64,000 bases of DNA from contig NZ_CP162142.1 of the NCBI RefSeq assembly GCF_040833965.1, positions 2,720,001 to 2,784,000 of the forward strand. The letters run 5' to 3'. Positions 59,580 to 64,000 of the stretch are shown here, piece by piece. The position numbers and the translations under genes are program-made. Within the stretch, counting starts at the first letter, position 1; the number at the start of each line of letters is the position of its first letter. The stretch comes from Leptospira sp. WS39.C2 (lineage in GTDB: Bacteria; Spirochaetota; Leptospiria; Leptospirales; Leptospiraceae). Under the pieces are notes generated by a model. The model did not search any database, had not been told where the DNA came from, and worked only from the letters and a program-made list of their open reading frames with translations.

Positions 59580-60692
59580 ATGAATACATCTAGAGTTACA
59601 GCAATCATTCATCGCGATTTGGCTGAGTCAGTCATAAAGGTTTTTAAATCTAATGGAATCTACTATTATCACATGGAACCCGCAAGGTATCCAGTGCTTG
59701 CTAAAAGAGGATTATGGTTTTTTGATTTTTACCAAAACCAATCTATCATCGATACCCCAGTGATTATTTTTGAAATCATTTGTTCCGATAAATCAGTTTC
59801 TTATTTAACAACTCTTATACGTGATTCTGCTGAATTGAATGTACCTGGCCATGGAAGTGTTTATTCTGAATCCATCAATTTGCTAACAGAAGTGCCAAAC
59901 CCATACATTTATTCAACTACTCTAAAAGCAAAACCAATTGGATTTTCTGGATTAAAGGGTATATTTTGTATTTTGCCCAGAGGTTCTGCAGAACCACTCG
60001 CTAGATTACTTTTACAAAATGGGATCGCAGTTCCGACAATTAGTTATGGAACAGGGAGTGGGCTCAGAGATCGATTGGGATTACTTAGGATAACCATTCC
60101 GAAAGAAAAAGAAATTTTGAAACTCGTCGTTCATTCTTCCGATGCGGAGCATGTACTAGACTTTATGATTGAAGTAGGCCGATTGGATCTCCCTGGAAGA
60201 GGGTTTATATTTGAATTTCCAGTTGGTCATGGGCTTTTGAATACAAAAGTCAGTTTAGAAGGTGCAAAACAAGCGGCAAGTATGGACCAAATCATTTCCG
60301 CCTTAGATCAGTTATATGGAAATATGGATTGGAGAAAAAAATCTAATCAATTCCGCCAAAATACGAGGCATAGAAATTATTTTGAAGGGGTAAATATCGT
60401 TTTAAATTCTAAAGAGGAAACGATGGAGTTTGCGATTAGTTCCCTTCGAAAGGTAGGTGTCACGAGTTCTACCATTTCACTGAATCGTCTTGTCCATACA
60501 GGAAATGAGGAAAGTTTATTTACACCCGCTAGGGAAGTTGCTAATTTGCTCATCCCCAAAAAAAACCAATCCGAAGTCATAGAAGTATTACAAGAGATTG
60601 GATTTTTCACAACCGATTATGAAGGGATTGTATACTCGATGGAGATTCCAAGAGCTTTTTCTTACCAATCAAAACCATCCAAAAAAAAGTAG
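59580..60692 (+). CDS. Triple PII-like regulatory protein
   Basis: 370 residues with three tandem PII-like (ferredoxin-fold) units: about 1-112 (RVTAIIHRDLAESVIKVF to VPGHGSVYSE), 118-225 (GIFCILPRGSAEPLARLLL to LPGRGFIFEFPV) and 258-362 (NIVLNSKEETMEFAISSL to YEGIVYSMEIPRA). Each ends in a G-x-(I/V/F)-(F/Y) strand as in PII proteins. A single-chain triple repeat could replace the normal PII trimer. It follows the DUF1538 transporter gene closely, so it may gate it, as GlnK does AmtB. PII signalling residues such as the uridylylated Tyr are not evident. Confidence 0.75.
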   Translation: MNTSRVTAIIHRDLAESVIKVFKSNGIYYYHMEPARYPVLAKRGLWFFDFYQNQSIIDTPVIIFEIICSDKSVSYLTTLIRDSAELNVPGHGSVYSESINLLTEVPNPYIYSTTLKAKPIGFSGLKGIFCILPRGSAEPLARLLLQNGIAVPTISYGTGSGLRDRLGLLRITIPKEKEILKLVVHSSDAEHVLDFMIEVGRLDLPGRGFIFEFPVGHGLLNTKVSLEGAKQAASMDQIISALDQLYGNMDWRKKSNQFRQNTRHRNYFEGVNIVLNSKEETMEFAISSLRKVGVTSSTISLNRLVHTGNEESLFTPAREVANLLIPKKNQSEVIEVLQEIGFFTTDYEGIVYSMEIPRAFSYQSKPSKKK

Positions 60693-60794
60693 GAATTCTA
60701 TAAAGAGAAATATTGTGAAATTGGTTCTTTGTGATGAGAGATGTCTCCACTTGAGATATAAAGAACCCCAAGTGGATGTGAAGAATCCTTCTTT

Positions 60795-61556
60795 TTAGTG
60801 ACCGCCACCTGGTAAAAAACCACCACCATTGATATCCAGGATATGACCTGTGATAAAAGATGATGCATCAGATGCAAGGAAGGCAATACCATTTGCGATG
60901 TCTTCTGGAAGACCAGCACGTTTTAATGGAATCGCTTGTACCATACCGTGTCTGATATTCTCTGGAATTGCTTCAGTCATTTCAGTTGCAATGAAACCTG
61001 GAGCGATTGCGTTACAACGAACCTTTCTTGATGCCATCTCAAGAGCCACAGCTTTTGTAAAACCAATCACACCTGCTTTGGATGCAGAGTAATTTGTTTG
61101 TCCAATGTTTCCGTTTTCACCTGAGATAGAAGATAAATTAATGATGGATCCACCATTTTCTTGTTTCATCATCACTTTGATTGCTGCTTGTGTGCAGAGA
61201 TAAGTTCCGGTAAGGTTTACAGCAATCACTGCATCCCACTGCTCTTTTTTCATTCTCATAAGGAGAGTATCACGTGTGATCCCTGCGTTATTCACAAGGA
61301 TATCAACTGATCCAAATTCTTTTTTTGCTGTATCAATTAGTTTTTGAGCATCTTCTTCCACAGATACATTGGCAACTACTGCGATTGCTTTGTATCCTTT
61401 GGATTTAAGTTCTTCCGCAGTAGCATTGGTTGCTTCTGGGTTCATGTCTGCTACAACGATGTTTGCACCAAGAGATGCAAGTTTCAAACAAGTTGCCTTT
61501 CCGATTCCTCTTGCACCACCGGTTACGATGGCTGTTTTCCCTGATAAACTGATCAT
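60795..61556 (-). CDS. fabG: 3-oxoacyl-ACP reductase FabG
   Basis: 253 residues of the short-chain dehydrogenase family: TGGARGIG (12-19), NNAG (89-92), Asn114, Ser143, Tyr156 and Lys160, with APGFIATEMT and a closing Gly-rich GGGFLPGGGH. It reduces 3-oxoacyl-ACP with NADPH; acetoacetyl-CoA reductase is a possible alternative use. GAGG precedes the start. It lies 166 bases after plsX with no close operon partner. Confidence 0.9.
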   Translation of the reverse strand: MISLSGKTAIVTGGARGIGKATCLKLASLGANIVVADMNPEATNATAEELKSKGYKAIAVVANVSVEEDAQKLIDTAKKEFGSVDILVNNAGITRDTLLMRMKKEQWDAVIAVNLTGTYLCTQAAIKVMMKQENGGSIINLSSISGENGNIGQTNYSASKAGVIGFTKAVALEMASRKVRCNAIAPGFIATEMTEAIPENIRHGMVQAIPLKRAGLPEDIANGIAFLASDASSFITGHILDINGGGFLPGGGH

Positions 61557-61722
61557 TTTTGGTTCCTCTTTTTTTTTCTAATTCCTAAACAATTTACTAA
61601 ACATATAAATAAATAAAAATGAATGCCTGAAACTTTGAATCGCCTACTCAGATAATTCTTGTTTGATGGAAAGTTTACTTGTGCATTTAAGACTCTTTTC
61701 TCTCGATTCTCTGTTATTTTAT

Positions 61723-62745
61723 TTAGTGAGAATCTCCTAAAATGTTTTTGTATTCTCCCAAACGTTCGCGGATCCTTTCGTTAATTCCATGTTTCGCGCA
61801 TTCAGCGATTACTCGCACAGCATTTTTCACAGCAAGTGCATTGGAAGAACCATGTCCAATCATACAGATTCCTTCTACACCAAGTAGCAGTGCTCCGCCG
61901 TATTCAGCGTAATCCAATCTTTTTTTCACAGCATTAAATGTGGATTTTAAAAGTAGTGCACCAGTTTTCGCAAGGCTAGATTGCCTTATGGAATTTCGTA
62001 AAACATTAAAGATCGATTTGGCAAGGCCTTCTGTCGCTTTGAGGACAATGTTTCCAATAAATCCATCACAAACCACAACATCTACTTCACGACCACCACC
62101 ATAAAGATCACGGCCTTCTACATTTCCTACAAAGTTGAATGGAATTTTTTTTAAGAGATCAAAGGTTTTGACAGAAACGGTATTTCCTTTTTTGTCTTCT
62201 TCCCCATTGGAAAGAATTCCTACTTTTGGTTTTTGGATTCCAAAAAGTTCTTTTGCATAAATTTCACCCATGATGGCAAATTGTGCTAGGTATTCTGGTT
62301 TGCAGTCAACATTGGCACCTGCATCTAACAGAAGTACAGGTGGACCTTCCTCTCTAGGAATATGTGCAGCAATTGGCGGACGCAGAACGCCCGGTAGGCG
62401 ACCAAGGTGTAATAATGCAGCGGCCATAGTAGCACCTGTGTTTCCAGGAGAAAACACACCGATACATTCTTTATCTGCTACTAAACGAACTGCTTTGACT
62501 ACGGAAGAATCCTCCATAGCGCGGACTGCTATGGATGGAGAATCATTCATACCGATAATTTCAGTAGAATGTATGACACGGATTTTTTCTGTGTCATAAT
62601 CGAATTTTAACAGGATATCAAGTAACTCTTGTTCATCGCCAACGAGCGAAACAGACAGTCCGAATTCTCGTACTGCCAGTACCGCGCCCTCGACGATACC
62701 TTCAGGGCCGTAATCTCCGCTCATCGCGTCCACGGCGACCCACAT
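61723..62745 (-). CDS. plsX: Phosphate acyltransferase PlsX
   Basis: 340 residues: [19 protein letters not shown] at the N-terminus, [44 protein letters not shown], and [16 protein letters not shown]. It turns acyl-ACP into acyl-phosphate for glycerophospholipid synthesis. It starts five bases after rpmF, the widespread rpmF-plsX order. The protein ends about 166 bases before fabG. Confidence 0.95.
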   Translation of the reverse strand: MWVAVDAMSGDYGPEGIVEGAVLAVREFGLSVSLVGDEQELLDILLKFDYDTEKIRVIHSTEIIGMNDSPSIAVRAMEDSSVVKAVRLVADKECIGVFSPGNTGATMAAALLHLGRLPGVLRPPIAAHIPREEGPPVLLLDAGANVDCKPEYLAQFAIMGEIYAKELFGIQKPKVGILSNGEEDKKGNTVSVKTFDLLKKIPFNFVGNVEGRDLYGGGREVDVVVCDGFIGNIVLKATEGLAKSIFNVLRNSIRQSSLAKTGALLLKSTFNAVKKRLDYAEYGGALLLGVEGICMIGHGSSNALAVKNAVRVIAECAKHGINERIRERLGEYKNILGDSH

Positions 62746-62750
62746 GACGG

Positions 62751-62951
62751 TTAGTTATCTTCGGTCGTTTTTTTAACTTTTTGAGCGACTACGAGTTTAC
62801 CCTTATAAAAACCGCAATAAGGGCATACACGGTGGGACAGAACAAATGATCCACAATTGGAACACGGGTTTAAGTTAGGTTTGCCAATCGCGTGATGGGC
62901 TCTTTTAGTTCTAACTTTCGATTTTGATTTACGTCTCTTTGGGACTGCCAT
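62751..62951 (-). CDS. rpmF: Ribosomal protein L32
   Basis: 66 residues. [20 protein letters not shown] at the start and a zinc site of Cys30, Cys33, Cys43 and Cys46 (CSNC and CPYC). Belongs to the large ribosomal subunit. Directly followed by plsX. Confidence 0.96.
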   Translation of the reverse strand: MAVPKRRKSKSKVRTKRAHHAIGKPNLNPCSNCGSFVLSHRVCPYCGFYKGKLVVAQKVKKTTEDN

Positions 62952-63018
62952 GGCTATCCTCTATGGAATTATAACTGGTTTTTACTATGTTTTGGAAATC
63001 CGATGTGAAAACAATATT

Positions 63019-63633
63019 TTAATTTTCTATGCTCTCGATAAGAGACCGTAATTCGGCGTGTTTGTGATAAAAAGAGGAACGATTACAGACCAAACGGGCC
63101 GTACTATACATAATTGACTCAAATTCCTTGAGACCATTGGCTTTTAAGGTGCCCCCAGTAGAAACTAAGTCCACAATGCAGTCCGAAAGTCCCACAATCG
63201 GTGCAAGCTCTATCGACCCGTACAGTTTGATGATTTCGCAAGAAATGCCTTTTGAAAAAAAATATTCACGAGTGAGGTTCGGGTATTTGGTTGCTACACG
63301 TACCTTTGACCTTTTTGCAAACAGATCAAAGTCAGGAAAGGAAGCAAGAGACAATCGACAGGCACCTAATTTGAGATCTACTGGTGCCACAAGGTCAAAT
63401 CCACCTTCTCTTAAGATGTCCCAACCGACAATTCCCACATCAGCTGCCGCCTCTTCAACGTAGGTACAAACATCTTGTGATCTAACAAATAATAATCGGA
63501 GGCGTTTGTCTTCTGAGACATAGGTAAGTTCTTTAGAACCCTCGGATGGCAAATTTTTAAGCCACCCTTTGGATTTCAAAAGAAGAGCAGTTTCTTCGGC
63601 AAGCCTACCTTTCGGGAGAGCCAAAGTTAACAT
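63019..63633 (-). CDS. hisG: ATP phosphoribosyltransferase, short form HisG
   Basis: 204 residues: [39 protein letters not shown], and the phosphate-binding [17 protein letters not shown]. It lacks the C-terminal regulatory domain, so it should need HisZ as a partner; hisZ is not visible here. Catalyses the first step of histidine synthesis. It starts three bases after the stop of the TPR gene, so the two are linked. Confidence 0.93.
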   Translation of the reverse strand: MLTLALPKGRLAEETALLLKSKGWLKNLPSEGSKELTYVSEDKRLRLLFVRSQDVCTYVEEAAADVGIVGWDILREGGFDLVAPVDLKLGACRLSLASFPDFDLFAKRSKVRVATKYPNLTREYFFSKGISCEIIKLYGSIELAPIVGLSDCIVDLVSTGGTLKANGLKEFESIMYSTARLVCNRSSFYHKHAELRSLIESIEN

Positions 63634-63636
63634 AGG

Positions 63637-64000
63637 CTAGTTTTTCCCGAGTTTAAGGAGTAAATAACTAGCAAGCAGTTTCACATCTTCACCAGATTCT
63701 GCACTGTCGAGTTTTAACGCTTTTTCGAGGAATTGTTTTGCACTGGCTTTGTCACCAGTTAAATAAGACAAACGTCCCGCCTGGTAGTATGACCATGCTT
63801 TAAACCCATTGAGTTCTCGCGCAGGTTCAATTACTACAGCAGCAATTTTATAATTTTCTAAGGATTTGATTGTATTTTTTTCACGTTCCCGGTAATTTCC
63901 CGCGAGGTAAAAATAGAGTGCTTTGATTTCTTTTGGAGTGTCGATTTTTTTTGCTGCATCTTCTAAATAAGACGCTGCTTTTCCAAACTCTCCCTTTTCC
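63637..64000 (-). CDS. TPR-repeat protein, 3' part only
   Basis: About 120 C-terminal codons, cut by the right edge; the stop is TAG at 63637-63639. The sequence shows TPR helix pairs: GKAASYLEDAAKKI, SLENYKIAAVVIEPARELNG and AGRLSYLTGDKASAKQFLEKAL, with closing KLLASYLLLKLGKN. It lies just before hisG on the same strand. The N-terminus is outside the window, so localisation is unknown. Confidence 0.75.
   Translation of the reverse strand, partial: EKGEFGKAASYLEDAAKKIDTPKEIKALYFYLAGNYREREKNTIKSLENYKIAAVVIEPARELNGFKAWSYYQAGRLSYLTGDKASAKQFLEKALKLDSAESGEDVKLLASYLLLKLGKN

Overview
The window reads as chromosomal DNA of a spirochaete of the family Leptospiraceae, most likely a Leptospira. This is inferred from several things seen together: AT-rich, densely packed genes; a diderm envelope (lpxD, Lol-type ABC transporters, beta-barrel proteins) combined with a flagellar export operon; many lipoproteins with loose spirochaete-type lipoboxes; a two-domain FliY-like switch protein; and no rRNA, tRNA, prophage or insertion sequence. 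Species cannot be fixed from the sequence alone.

Layout. 0-6.8 kb: a cut-off membrane protein, lipoproteins, a Dps protein, two alpha/beta hydrolases and an SH3 protein. 6.8-18.2 kb (minus strand): aspartate aminotransferase, an XPB-like helicase, a dihydrouridine synthase, then flhA-flhB-fliR-fliQ-fliP-fliO-fliY, mostly with ATGA overlaps. 18.3-24.4 kb: a DUF971 protein, a one-piece fusion of a sodium:amino-acid symporter with phosphatidylserine decarboxylase, small conserved genes and lpxD. 24.4-37.4 kb: an accessory-looking region with sugar transferases, two paralogous five-haem cytochromes, a membrane-anchored rhodanese, two rhodanese-like lipoproteins, a small exported protein, a beta-barrel and an XRE-cupin regulator. 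37.4-49.3 kb (minus strand): a MetZ-type enzyme, a MacAB-like transporter, mtaB, a TPR protein, clpC, a McsA/McsB-like protein and lolDE. 49.4-55.6 kb: two unknown genes, then a YwqK-like protein, mscS, aroB, a Nudix hydrolase, rnc and acpP. 55.9-60.7 kb: a third rhodanese-like lipoprotein and a DUF1538 transporter with a triple PII-like protein. 60.8-64 kb: fabG, plsX, rpmF, hisG and a cut-off TPR gene.

The strongest candidates for undescribed biology are: (1) the rhodanese and five-haem cytochrome module, in which each cytochrome sits next to a rhodanese-type protein, one of which has lost its catalytic cysteine; (2) the symporter-decarboxylase fusion; (3) the short McsA-McsB-like fusion beside clpC; and (4) the DUF1538 and triple PII-like pair. 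All functional statements are inferences from motifs and gene order; no database search was run.
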